From contig DUHF01000020.1 of NCBI GenBank assembly GCA_013331015.1, forward strand, positions 1 through 8,568: a DNA stretch of 8,568 bases, read 5' to 3'. Source of the stretch: Methanoregula sp. (GTDB lineage Archaea > Halobacteriota > Methanomicrobia > Methanomicrobiales > Methanospirillaceae). Of the stretch, positions 1 to 5,313 are shown piece by piece. Position 1 is the stretch's first letter; every line of letters begins with the position of its first letter. The position numbers and the translations under genes were made by a program. The notes under the pieces were generated by a model. It was not told the DNA's origin, made no database searches, and worked only from the letters and a program-made list of their open reading frames with translations.

Positions 1-21
1 ATTGTCCGGGGGGCGGCATAA
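1..21 (+). CDS. porC: 3' end of the gene before porD, probably porC (pyruvate synthase gamma subunit), partial
   Basis: Only six codons and a stop are inside the window. In this frame they read Ile-Val-Arg-Gly-Ala-Ala and end in TAA at 19-21. The stop shares its last A with the porD start codon (TAATG), which is the arrangement expected of a translationally coupled operon. The identity rests on context alone: archaeal pyruvate synthase operons usually run porC-porD-porA-porB, and the next three genes are D, A and B. The six visible residues are not diagnostic. Confidence 0.45.
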   Translation: MVRGAA

Positions 22-281
22 TGGCAGTTGCAGTCGGCTGCCGGGCACGGCCCGGCAAGTCACGGGACAACAAGACCGGTTCGTGGCGGGTCTTCAAACC
101 CATCTTCGACCATGAGAAGTGCTCGAAGTGCGGGATGTGCCGGACTCTCTGCCCGGAGGGATGTGTACACGAGGATGCAGAGGGTTTCTTCGACCCTGAT
201 TATTCGTTTTGCAAAGGGTGCGGGCTCTGCGCGGTCGAATGCCCCAAAGAAGCGATCACCATGAAACAGGAGGAGAAGTAA
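21..281 (+). CDS. porD: Pyruvate:ferredoxin oxidoreductase (pyruvate synthase) delta subunit, 2[4Fe-4S] ferredoxin type
   Basis: This 86-residue protein carries electrons between ferredoxin and the thiamine diphosphate site of cytoplasmic pyruvate synthase. The N-terminal 33 residues are a PorD-type lead-in containing NKTGSWRVFKP (17-27). Two bacterial-ferredoxin motifs follow. The first has Cys34, Cys37, Cys40 and Cys44-Pro, and the second has Cys64, Cys67, Cys70 and Cys74-Pro. Each can hold one [4Fe-4S] cluster, with the fourth cysteine of each motif completing the other cluster, as in 2[4Fe-4S] ferredoxins. Cys48 is an extra cysteine. The start at 21 is preferred because it overlaps the upstream stop and no other Met occurs before residue 39. 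A G-rich stretch at 8-13 may be the ribosome site. One base separates the stop from porA. Confidence 0.93.
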   Translation: MAVAVGCRARPGKSRDNKTGSWRVFKPIFDHEKCSKCGMCRTLCPEGCVHEDAEGFFDPDYSFCKGCGLCAVECPKEAITMKQEEK

Positions 282-282
282 G

Positions 283-1437
283 ATGATGGAAATTACCGAA
301 GGCTCCCACGCGGTTGCAGAAGCCGTCCGCCTCAGCCGTCCGCAGGTGGTCTCCGCCTACCCGATCACCCCCCAGACTCACATCGTCGAGGCCCTCGCGG
401 ACTTTGTTGCCAACGGGACGCTCGATGCAGAATACCTCACGGTTGACAGCGAACTCTCCGCACTTTCAGCCTGCGTTGGTGCAAGCGCGGCAGGTTCCCG
501 GACCTACTCGGCGACCACCTCGCAGGGCCTGATGCTCATGGCAGAGGTCTGCTATAACGCATCGGGGATGCGCCTACCGATTGTCATGTCGATTGCCAAC
601 CGCGCTCTTGGCGCACCGCTCTCCATCTGGAACGACCAGCAGGACTCAATTGCCATGCGGGACTGCGGCTGGCTCCAGTTCTATGCCGAGGACAACCAGG
701 AAGCAACCGACCTCCACTTCCTTGCGTACAAAGTGGCAGAAGATGCAACCATCCAGCTGCCCGCATTCGTCTGCTTCGATGGGTTCATCCTCTCGCATAC
801 CTACGAGCCCATCGATATGCTCACTCAAGAGCAGGTCGACCGGTACCTCCCGGCATTCAACCCGGCCGAGAAACTGGATGCAAAGGATCCTATGAGTTTC
901 GGGATGTACGCAACCCCGGATTACTATATGGAGTTCCGGTACGAGATGGACGAAGCCCAGAAGCGTGCAAAGGGCGTCATCGCAAAGTACGGAAAAGAGT
1001 TTGGCACCCTCTTTGGCCGTGATTACAGCGCCCTTGTCGAGGGATACCTGCTTGAAGATGCCGAGACGGCAATCATTGCCATGGGTTCGATCTGCGGCAC
1101 GGTCAAGGACGCAATTGACGAGATGCGGGCTAGTGGAAAGAAGGTCGGCCTCCTCAGGATCCGCGTATTCCGCCCGTTCCCGTCTCAAGAGATCGCAAAG
1201 GTGCTATCCCATGTCAAACGGGTAGCAGTACTTGACAAGAATATCTCCCTTGGCGCAAAGGGTGCAACCGCTATCGAGGTCAGGGACGCGATGTACGGTT
1301 CCACCATTCCGGTGAAAGGTTACGTCCTCGGTCTGGGCGGCCGGGACATCAGGAAAAAAGACATCAAAGAGATCGTCTCGCTCTGCGAGAACGGTGTGGG
1401 TGACCAGTTCTATGGCCTTCGAAAGGAGTTGATCTGA
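283..1437 (+). CDS. porA: Pyruvate:ferredoxin oxidoreductase (pyruvate synthase) alpha subunit
   Basis: This 384-residue protein has the usual PorA length. With PorB it forms the active site that reductively carboxylates acetyl-CoA to pyruvate, the main carbon entry in autotrophic methanogens, or runs the reverse reaction. The N-terminal domain shows YPITPQT (26-32), the segment that contacts pyruvate and thiamine diphosphate. Glu57 in VDSELSA matches the glutamate that activates the thiamine ring, and NRALGAP (106-112) carries the conserved substrate-side arginine. The C-terminal third (about 260-384) is the transketolase C-terminal-like domain. A strong Shine-Dalgarno sequence, AGGAGGA at 268-274, lies 8 bases before ATG 283. 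A second ATG at 286 is possible but further away. The gene sits between porD and porB with one-base gaps. The subfamily (pyruvate rather than 2-oxoglutarate or 2-oxoisovalerate) is inferred from the YPITPQT and NRALGAP motifs and the four-subunit order. Confidence 0.95.
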   Translation: MMEITEGSHAVAEAVRLSRPQVVSAYPITPQTHIVEALADFVANGTLDAEYLTVDSELSALSACVGASAAGSRTYSATTSQGLMLMAEVCYNASGMRLPIVMSIANRALGAPLSIWNDQQDSIAMRDCGWLQFYAEDNQEATDLHFLAYKVAEDATIQLPAFVCFDGFILSHTYEPIDMLTQEQVDRYLPAFNPAEKLDAKDPMSFGMYATPDYYMEFRYEMDEAQKRAKGVIAKYGKEFGTLFGRDYSALVEGYLLEDAETAIIAMGSICGTVKDAIDEMRASGKKVGLLRIRVFRPFPSQEIAKVLSHVKRVAVLDKNISLGAKGATAIEVRDAMYGSTIPVKGYVLGLGGRDIRKKDIKEIVSLCENGVGDQFYGLRKELI

Positions 1438-1438
1438 A

Positions 1439-2347
1439 ATGGCAGAGAAGAAAAATACCTGTGATCTCTTCGACTGCGGTCACCGTGCCTGCGGTGGCTG
1501 CGGGGAGGCTCTTGCCGCCAGGCTTGTCATGCAGGCAGCCGGGACCGAGACCATCGTGGTCAATGCAACGGGATGTATGGAGGTCTTCTCCACACCCTAC
1601 CCGGAGACCGCATGGAAAGTCCCGTGGATCCACTCGCTCTTCGAGAACGCTGCAGCCGTTGCCTCGGGCATTGAAGCTTCCTTGAAGAAACAGGGCAGGA
1701 AGGAAAAAGTCGTGATCATGGCCGGTGACGGGGCAACCTTTGACATCGGCATGATCTGTATCAGCGGTGCGTTCGAGCGGGGCCACGACTTTGCCTACAT
1801 CTGTTACGACAACGAGGCATACATGAATACCGGTATCCAGCGCTCCGGTGCAACGCCATACGATGCCAGCACTACCACAAGCCCGGCCGGGAAATGCTCG
1901 TTTGGGAACAAACTGCCCAAGAAGGACATGCCCGCTATCCTTGCCGCTCACGGCGCACCGTATGTCGCCACCGCGTCCGTTGCCTACCCGGCCGATCTCA
2001 TGCAGAAAGTTGAGAAAGCCATCAACACTCCCGGTCCCTGCTACGTACAGGTCCACGTACCGTGCTGCACCGGCTGGGGATTTGAGGGCGAACAGACGGT
2101 CGCCATCGCAAAACTGGCCATCGAGACCGGCCTCTGGGTGAACTTCGAGATGGTCGACGGCAAGGTCACGAAGGTGAAGAAGGTTGTCCGGAAACCGGTC
2201 ACCGAGTACCTCAAGACCCAGAAACGGTTCCGCCACCTCCTCAAGCCAAAACTGCAGGAGACCGAGATTGCCGCCATCCAGGCCATCGCCGACCGGAATG
2301 CAGAGAAGTACGGGCTCGACATCAAGCTCCCGCCAAAGAAAGGATAA
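1439..2347 (+). CDS. porB: Pyruvate:ferredoxin oxidoreductase (pyruvate synthase) beta subunit
   Basis: This 302-residue subunit binds thiamine diphosphate and the proximal [4Fe-4S] cluster. The cluster ligands are all visible: Cys18 and Cys21 in CGGCGE, Cys46 in TGCMEVF, and Cys209 or Cys210 in PCCTGWGF. The 25-residue gap between the second and third ligands matches single-chain pyruvate:ferredoxin oxidoreductases. The Mg-thiamine diphosphate motif runs from GDGATFDIG (96-104) to DNEAYMNTG (124-132). The C-terminal 65 residues are rich in Lys and Arg. ATG 1439 follows the porA stop by one base and has AAGGAG at 1423-1428 as ribosome site. The porE and porF genes that follow porB in some methanogens are absent here: transcription appears to stop in T tracts just after this gene. 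Confidence 0.95.
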   Translation: MAEKKNTCDLFDCGHRACGGCGEALAARLVMQAAGTETIVVNATGCMEVFSTPYPETAWKVPWIHSLFENAAAVASGIEASLKKQGRKEKVVIMAGDGATFDIGMICISGAFERGHDFAYICYDNEAYMNTGIQRSGATPYDASTTTSPAGKCSFGNKLPKKDMPAILAAHGAPYVATASVAYPADLMQKVEKAINTPGPCYVQVHVPCCTGWGFEGEQTVAIAKLAIETGLWVNFEMVDGKVTKVKKVVRKPVTEYLKTQKRFRHLLKPKLQETEIAAIQAIADRNAEKYGLDIKLPPKKG

Positions 2348-2357
2348 TCCAGTCCCA

Positions 2358-2371
2358 TTTTTTCTTTTTTT
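2358..2371 (+). terminator. T-tract terminator after the por operon
   Basis: Two runs, T6 (2358-2363) and T7 (2365-2371), separated by one C, begin 11 bases after the porB stop. Oligo-T stretches without a needed hairpin are the known intrinsic terminators of archaeal RNA polymerase. There is no obvious stem before them. Confidence 0.7.
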
Positions 2372-2502
2372 GCCCGGGAACAACCGGAGCATTCATTGTC
2401 CGGATTCTTGCAACGGTGAGGTTATTTTCAAAGAACATCGAAGAACCGCCGCGGCTCCCGTTTTCAGACGGCTGTTGTATATCGCGGAATAATTGCAAAT
2501 CG

Positions 2503-2511
2503 TTATATTTA
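2503..2511 (+). promoter_or_regulatory. TATA box of the META-domain lipoprotein gene, within an inverted repeat
   Basis: TTATATTTA lies about 32 bases before ATG 2539, so transcription should begin near 2530-2535 and leave a leader of only a few bases. This fits the absence of a Shine-Dalgarno sequence: the bases just before the ATG include CCTCC, the opposite of one. GGAATAA at 2486-2492 and TTATTCC at 2509-2515 form a 7-base inverted repeat around the box, which could be an operator or chance. Confidence 0.55.
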
Positions 2512-2538
2512 TTCCTCCAAAAAGCCTCCCATACTACT

Positions 2539-3048
2539 ATGAAACCGTGTTTCTTCGTTTGTTTTGGCCTTCTGGTCCTCGCTGTGCTGATCTCCGGCTG
2601 CACCAGCGAACCGGCGGCTGCTCCTGCAACCCCTACTCCTGCACCGGTCATCGAACAACCCACCGCAACACCGGCTCCCTCCGATGCCCAGATCCTTCTT
2701 GCAACCTCTTGGAAGCTCGGCTGGTTTGACGACACTAAGGGCATGTGGTCCAAAGTTGCCGAAGGCAGCACCATCACGGCAGACTTCTCAGCTGACGGAA
2801 AAGTTCGCGGGTTCTCGGGATGCAGCGATTATGTCACGGATTACCAGCTCACCGAATCCCCGCATGTCTGGTTCCGCCGCCCTGCCGTATCCGCGAAGAT
2901 CTGTCAGACCCCGACAGGCGTGATGAGCCAGGAGTCTGCGTACTTCACGGATCTTGAATGGTCAGAGACCTATGGGATAATCGACGGCCAGCTCCTCTTC
3001 TTCGACAAGAGCGGCAAGAAGATCCTCCAGTTCGATCCGGCTGCGTGA
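2539..3048 (+). CDS. META-domain (DUF306/HslJ-like) lipoprotein
   Basis: This 169-residue protein is predicted to be exported and lipid-anchored on the outer face of the membrane. It has a hydrophobic signal (residues 4-19), a lipobox LISGC with lipidated Cys21, and a Pro/Ala/Thr-rich linker (25-48). A single META domain covers about 53-167. Its typical parts are TSWKL (56-60), an ADFSADGKVRGFSGC stretch (81-95), KICQTPTG followed by an acidic SQESAYF (120-136), and a closing LLFFDKSGKKILQF (152-165). META domains occur in HslJ-type envelope proteins, and the molecular role here is unknown. An in-frame ATG at 2416 would add 41 residues before the signal peptide and lies upstream of the TATA box, so ATG 2539 was chosen. 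The gene has its own promoter and terminator and is probably monocistronic. Confidence 0.85.
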   Translation: MKPCFFVCFGLLVLAVLISGCTSEPAAAPATPTPAPVIEQPTATPAPSDAQILLATSWKLGWFDDTKGMWSKVAEGSTITADFSADGKVRGFSGCSDYVTDYQLTESPHVWFRRPAVSAKICQTPTGVMSQESAYFTDLEWSETYGIIDGQLLFFDKSGKKILQFDPAA

Positions 3049-3074
3049 GCAGTTACGAACCGGACAGACTCTCC

Positions 3075-3080
3075 TTTTTT
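3075..3080 (+). terminator. T6 terminator after the META-domain lipoprotein gene
   Basis: CTCC followed by T6 starts 27 bases after the stop codon. It is the first long T run downstream, as expected of an archaeal oligo-T terminator. No strong stem is seen. Confidence 0.5.
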
Positions 3081-3129
3081 CATTTCATGCTATACCGTGA
3101 GGCACGTTCGTTAAGAACCGTTCCTGGTC

Positions 3130-3137
3130 TTAAAAAA
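3130..3137 (+). promoter_or_regulatory. Possible tRNA promoter
   Basis: TTAAAAAA at 3130-3137 lies about 45 bases before the tRNA 5' end. TTAATA at 3146-3151 is a second candidate about 30 bases before it. Either could act as the TATA box, since archaeal tRNAs are transcribed from TATA promoters with a short 5' leader removed by RNase P. The choice between the two is unresolved. Confidence 0.4.
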
Positions 3138-3179
3138 CAGTATCATTAATAGTGAGCAGGGCGACATTAGTAGGAATCA

Positions 3180-3253
3180 GGGCTCGTGGTCTAGTCGGTT
3201 ATGACGTCGCCCTTACACGGCGAAGATCGCCGGTTCGAATCCGGCCGGGCCCA
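3180..3253 (+). tRNA. tRNA-Val (anticodon UAC)
   Basis: The 74-base gene folds into a full cloverleaf. The acceptor stem pairs 3180-3186 with 3246-3252, including one G-U. The D stem (3189-3191 with 3203-3205) has three pairs. The anticodon stem pairs 3207-3211 with 3219-3223 around the loop CTTACAC, placing anticodon TAC at 3214-3216, which reads GUA valine codons. A five-base variable region is followed by the T stem (3229-3233 with 3241-3245) and the loop TTCGAAT. Position 73 is A. The 3' CCA is not encoded, so it must be added after transcription. No intron is present at the usual site after position 37. T5 at 3259-3263 is the likely terminator. Confidence 0.96.
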
Positions 3254-3258
3254 TCTTC

Positions 3259-3263
3259 TTTTT
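3259..3263 (+). terminator. Oligo-T terminator after tRNA-Val
   Basis: T5 sits six bases after the discriminator base, in a pyrimidine-rich stretch starting at 3254. This is the usual placement for archaeal tRNA genes. Confidence 0.5.
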
Positions 3264-3392
3264 ATGAGTTTAAAAAAAAGGGACTTCACGCCTCTTTACC
3301 TGCCTCAGGGTTTGCGGCAGACCGGGTTGACCGCAGAGCAACCGGAACCGTTTACCTGCACATCACTCAAATTAGCCCGAAGAACTGCGAGA

Positions 3393-3429
3393 GATAACGG
3401 AGAGGAAGAGAGGAGGTTGTTATCCGTTA
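3393..3429 (-). terminator. Likely terminator of the FKBP gene: pyrimidine tract in an inverted repeat
   Basis: Read on the minus strand, the stop codon is followed by a long C/T-rich tract covering 3400-3416. The tract is flanked by inverted repeats, CCGTTA at 3424-3429 with TAACGG at 3395-3400, and alternatively GTTATC at 3419-3424 with GATAAC at 3393-3398. The left-hand repeat overlaps the TAA stop. This could be a 3'-end signal in the space between the tRNA gene and the FKBP gene, which face each other. The call is only suggestive. Confidence 0.35.
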
Positions 3430-3987
3430 CCTCGATATCTCGGACAGCGTTATCGTGAACATGAGATCCTTGTCCACAAGTTCGTGGTTCTCGTCGAGGG
3501 TGACGGTCGATTCGGTGACGTTGACAACCTTTATGTTAGCCACAGCCCCGTCCGATCTGCGAATCTGGTAATAGTTCCCCGGCACAAGATCGATATCCGA
3601 AGGGAGAAGGGACCGGTCCATAACATGGACGAGGTCGTTCCGGTACGGGCCGTACGCCTTCTCAACAGGAACGGTAACCGTTTTTGTCGAACCGGGCGTC
3701 ATGCCTATGACTGCCTCCTCCATTCCCTGGATGACCCTGCCCTGCCCGATGACAAAGACCAGTGGATCTCTTCCGATATTGGAATCGAACTGCGTCCCGT
3801 CATCCAGCGTCCCGGTATAGAAGACCGCAACAGTGTCACCGGCCTTTGCACCGGACGGGTTGACAAAGACGAGGGCGATGATGCTCACGAGAATGAGTGC
3901 TGCAACAGCACCGCCAACGACCATCAGGATCCTGTTCTTTTCATCTTTTACCTTTTCCCTGCCCTTCTGCTTCTCGGATTTCTTCAT
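3427..3987 (-). CDS. Membrane-anchored FKBP-type (SlyD-like) peptidyl-prolyl cis-trans isomerase
   Basis: This 186-residue protein starts with a Lys/Glu-rich tail (1-19) and one membrane segment (about 20-42). The positive residues before the segment predict that the catalytic part faces outside, so it probably helps fold exported proteins. The FKBP core begins with DTVAVFYTGTLDDGTQFDSN (51-70) and continues with GQGRVIQGMEEAVIGM (81-96) and VPVEKAYGPY (106-115). A SlyD-type insert-in-flap (IF) chaperone domain follows (about 112-165). The fold closes with DENHELVDKDLMFTITL (165-181), corresponding to the NHPLAGK-L-F motif. The His-rich metal-binding tail of bacterial SlyD is absent. ATG at 3987 was chosen over an upstream in-frame start at 4077, because a TATA box at 4019-4026 lies inside that extension and AGGA precedes 3987 by six bases. 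The gene is divergent from nifB. Confidence 0.9.
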   Translation of the reverse strand: MKKSEKQKGREKVKDEKNRILMVVGGAVAALILVSIIALVFVNPSGAKAGDTVAVFYTGTLDDGTQFDSNIGRDPLVFVIGQGRVIQGMEEAVIGMTPGSTKTVTVPVEKAYGPYRNDLVHVMDRSLLPSDIDLVPGNYYQIRRSDGAVANIKVVNVTESTVTLDENHELVDKDLMFTITLSEISR

Positions 3988-4000
3988 CAGGATTCCTGAT
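3986..4000. repeat. Perfect inverted repeat over the FKBP start codon
   Basis: ATCAGGA-T-TCCTGAT is a perfect 7+1+7 inverted repeat. On the minus strand it covers the AGGA ribosome site and the first two bases of the FKBP start codon. It lies close to the start point predicted from the TATA box at 4019-4026, so it is better placed for a DNA-binding operator than for an mRNA hairpin. It could also be chance. Confidence 0.5.
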
Positions 4001-4018
4001 AGGCTTTGGCAGGGATGG

Positions 4019-4026
4019 TTTATACA
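4019..4026 (-). promoter_or_regulatory. TATA box of the FKBP gene
   Basis: On the minus strand this reads TGTATAAA, centred about 35 bases before ATG 3987. A start point about 26 bases downstream would fall near 3996, giving a leader of roughly nine bases. Confidence 0.6.
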
Positions 4027-4062
4027 GGTGCCGAACCAGCAGTCCCTATTCCACCCTGCCAA

Positions 4063-4089
4063 CGTGCAGGATTGCACGGTATTTATACC
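4063..4089 (+). promoter_or_regulatory. nifB promoter: TATA box with two abutting inverted repeats
   Basis: The TATA box TTTATA (4082-4087) is 30-35 bases before ATG 4117, predicting a start point near 4110 and a very short leader. The box lies inside the 12-base inverted repeat GGTATTTATACC (4078-4089, GGTA-N4-TACC). Abutting it upstream and sharing G4078 is CGTGCAGGATTGCACG (4063-4078, CGTGCA-N4-TGCACG). Symmetric sites over and just upstream of an archaeal TATA box are typical repressor operators. Nitrogen genes in methanogens are controlled by NrpR, whose reported sites (GGAA-N6-TTCC, GGTA-N6-TACC) resemble the first repeat but have a longer spacer. Assignment to NrpR is therefore a hypothesis. 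Confidence 0.6.
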
Positions 4090-4116
4090 ACGAGCGCGAA
4101 CTTACTGGTGATTAGC

Positions 4117-5007
4117 ATGGCAGATGAGATACGGGTTGCTGAAGTAAACGGCAAAAAAGTCCAGTGGGACCCGGCACAGATGCGCAAGATCCAGGAGCAC
4201 CCCTGCTTCTCCGAGAAGGCGTGCCACACGTTTGGCAGGTGCCATGTCCCGGTCGCTCCCAAGTGCAATATCCAGTGCAACTACTGCATCCGCGATTTCG
4301 ACTGTGTCAACGAGAGCCGGCCCGGGGTCACGACCAAGGTGCTCAACCCGGAGGAGTCCATGGATCTTGTCAAAAAGGTGGTTGAAAAGTTCAACTACAT
4401 CAAGGTCGTGGGAATCGCCGGACCCGGGGAACCGCTCGCAAACGAGGAGACATTCGAGACCTTGAAGCGGCTCCATGAGCAGTACCCCAATGTCATCAAG
4501 TGCATCAGCACCAACGGGCTCCTCCTGCCGGACAAGATCGATCTTTTGGAGAAATACGATGTCGGCAATGTCACCGTCACCCTGAATGCCATCGATCCGG
4601 AGATCGGTGCGAAGATCTACCAGCATATCGAATATGAGGGAAAACGCTATACCGGAATTGAAGGTGCAAAGATCCTCCTCTCGCAACAGCTCAAGGGCAT
4701 TGAAGAGGCAGTGAAGCGGAACATGATCGTCAAGATCAACACGGTCTATATCCCGGGCATCAACGAGGATCATATCCCGGCCATCGCGAAAAAGGTCGGT
4801 GAGATGGGCGTCTATACATTCAACGTGATCCCGCTCATCGCCCAGTACAAATTTGCCCATATCACCCCGCCAACCCCCGAGATGAAGCGGAAGATGCAGG
4901 ATGAGTGCGGCAAATACGTCAAACAGATGCGTCACTGCCAGCGGTGCCGTGCCGACGCCATCGGAAAACTCGGTCACGATATCCAGTCGTGCATGTACGA
5001 GAAATAA
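4117..5007 (+). CDS. nifB: NifB, radical SAM nitrogenase cofactor (NifB-co) synthase, stand-alone archaeal form
   Basis: NifB fuses two [4Fe-4S] clusters into the 8Fe-9S-carbide core (NifB-co) of the nitrogenase cofactor, using one SAM as methyl/carbide donor and another for radical chemistry. The 296 residues show HPCFSEKACHTFGRCHVPVAP (28-48), with Cys30 as a likely precursor-cluster ligand. The radical SAM motif CNIQCNYC (Cys50, Cys54, Cys57) follows, then the NifB signature NESRPGV (65-71). The SAM-binding GIAGPGEPLAN is at 99-109 and STNG at 131-134. The C-terminal CQRCRADAIGKLG (274-286) supplies Cys274 and Cys277 for the precursor clusters. There is no C-terminal NifX/NafY-like domain, as is usual in methanogens. 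ATG 4117 was chosen because GGTGAT (4107-4112) matches the anti-Shine-Dalgarno sequence and an in-frame ATG at 4006 lies upstream of the TATA box. No other nif gene is nearby. Activity cannot be judged from sequence. Confidence 0.93.
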   Translation: MADEIRVAEVNGKKVQWDPAQMRKIQEHPCFSEKACHTFGRCHVPVAPKCNIQCNYCIRDFDCVNESRPGVTTKVLNPEESMDLVKKVVEKFNYIKVVGIAGPGEPLANEETFETLKRLHEQYPNVIKCISTNGLLLPDKIDLLEKYDVGNVTVTLNAIDPEIGAKIYQHIEYEGKRYTGIEGAKILLSQQLKGIEEAVKRNMIVKINTVYIPGINEDHIPAIAKKVGEMGVYTFNVIPLIAQYKFAHITPPTPEMKRKMQDECGKYVKQMRHCQRCRADAIGKLGHDIQSCMYEK

Positions 5008-5013
5008 CGTAAC

Positions 5014-5020
5014 TTTTTTT
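5014..5020 (+). terminator. T7 terminator after nifB
   Basis: A T7 run begins seven bases after the nifB stop codon, the standard archaeal oligo-T signal. Confidence 0.65.
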
Positions 5021-5066
5021 GGAATTCCCCGGGTAAAACCGTAATGCCCTTTTCCTGGCTTGGCCC

Positions 5067-5078
5067 CACACGCGTGTG
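5067..5078. repeat. Perfect 12-base palindrome
   Basis: CACACGCGTGTG is its own reverse complement. It lies 60 bases after nifB, and no promoter is visible beside it. It could be a protein-binding site or chance. Confidence 0.4.
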
Positions 5079-5101
5079 ACACTTTCGTTTGCGTTGACAA
5101 T

Positions 5102-5176
5102 AAAAAAAAACGGGTTACGAAACATCCTGATCATACCCGGGAGCTGTGGTAACTGAAGCCGCCGCACAGGAACCCG
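5102..5176 (-). ncRNA. Possible structured RNA or structured mRNA 3' end, minus strand, ending in T9
   Basis: Read on the minus strand, CGGGTT (5176-5171) can pair with AACCCG (5116-5111), which is followed directly by T9 (5110-5102). Inside this closing stem a second stem pairs 5165-5169 with 5144-5148 around a 16-base loop. A closing stem followed immediately by a long T run is how many small RNA 3' ends look. No promoter is recognised for it, so it could equally be the 3' end of the lipoprotein mRNA, whose stop is at 5314. I recognise no known RNA family. Confidence 0.25.
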
Positions 5177-5191
5177 CTGTCGCTCGGGCAG

Positions 5192-5218
5192 AAATCCCCC
5201 GGAGCGCCGGGGGCATTT
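5192..5218. repeat. Strong GC-rich hairpin
   Basis: CCCCCGG (5196-5202) and CCGGGGG (5207-5213) form a perfect 7-pair stem around AGCG. AAAT (5192-5195) and ATTT (5215-5218) extend it to 11 pairs with C5214 bulged. It lies between the minus-strand lipoprotein gene and the T9 run at 5102-5110, so it could be part of that transcript's 3' structure. Confidence 0.55.
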
Positions 5219-5313
5219 GGTCACCACCGGAACAAATGGTGTTCTCCCGCGCAGGTTTTTTGGCCATGGGTGAACCATGACGAGGGGGCCGACAGACACA
5301 GGAAAAATGAGGG

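Larger units (their letters stand above)
5008..5313. other. Gene-free region with several inverted repeats
   Basis: I see no credible gene in these 306 bases. They hold T7 at 5014-5020 (nifB terminator), a perfect 12-base palindrome at 5067-5078, and an A9 run at 5102-5110 that is T9 on the minus strand. A nested set of inverted repeats spans 5111-5176, and a GC-rich hairpin lies at 5192-5218. A smaller inverted repeat, GAACA with TGTTC, is at 5230-5244. T6 occurs at 5256-5261. The region separates the 3' ends of nifB (+) and the minus-strand lipoprotein gene, so it may be a long 3' untranslated region or contain a small RNA. Confidence 0.6.

Noticed and set aside
2416..2538. N-terminal extension of the META-domain lipoprotein from ATG 2416
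   Set aside because: It would bury the signal peptide behind 41 residues and lies upstream of the TATA box.
3180..3253. tRNA intron or integration site
   Set aside because: The cloverleaf is uninterrupted. No repeated tRNA 3' fragment or integrase gene is seen in the window.
3201..3458. An 85-codon plus-strand reading frame after the tRNA
   Set aside because: It starts inside the tRNA gene and overlaps the end of the FKBP gene, with no recognisable protein features.
4006..4116. N-terminal extension of NifB from ATG 4006
   Set aside because: It contains the nifB TATA box and inverted repeats. ATG 4117 has a matching ribosome site and gives the family's usual N-terminus.
4102..5100. A 332-codon frame opposite nifB
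   Set aside because: It is antisense to a gene with every NifB motif, and its protein has no recognisable domain. The same applies to the long frames opposite porB (1364-2392) and the glycosylase (6258-7097).
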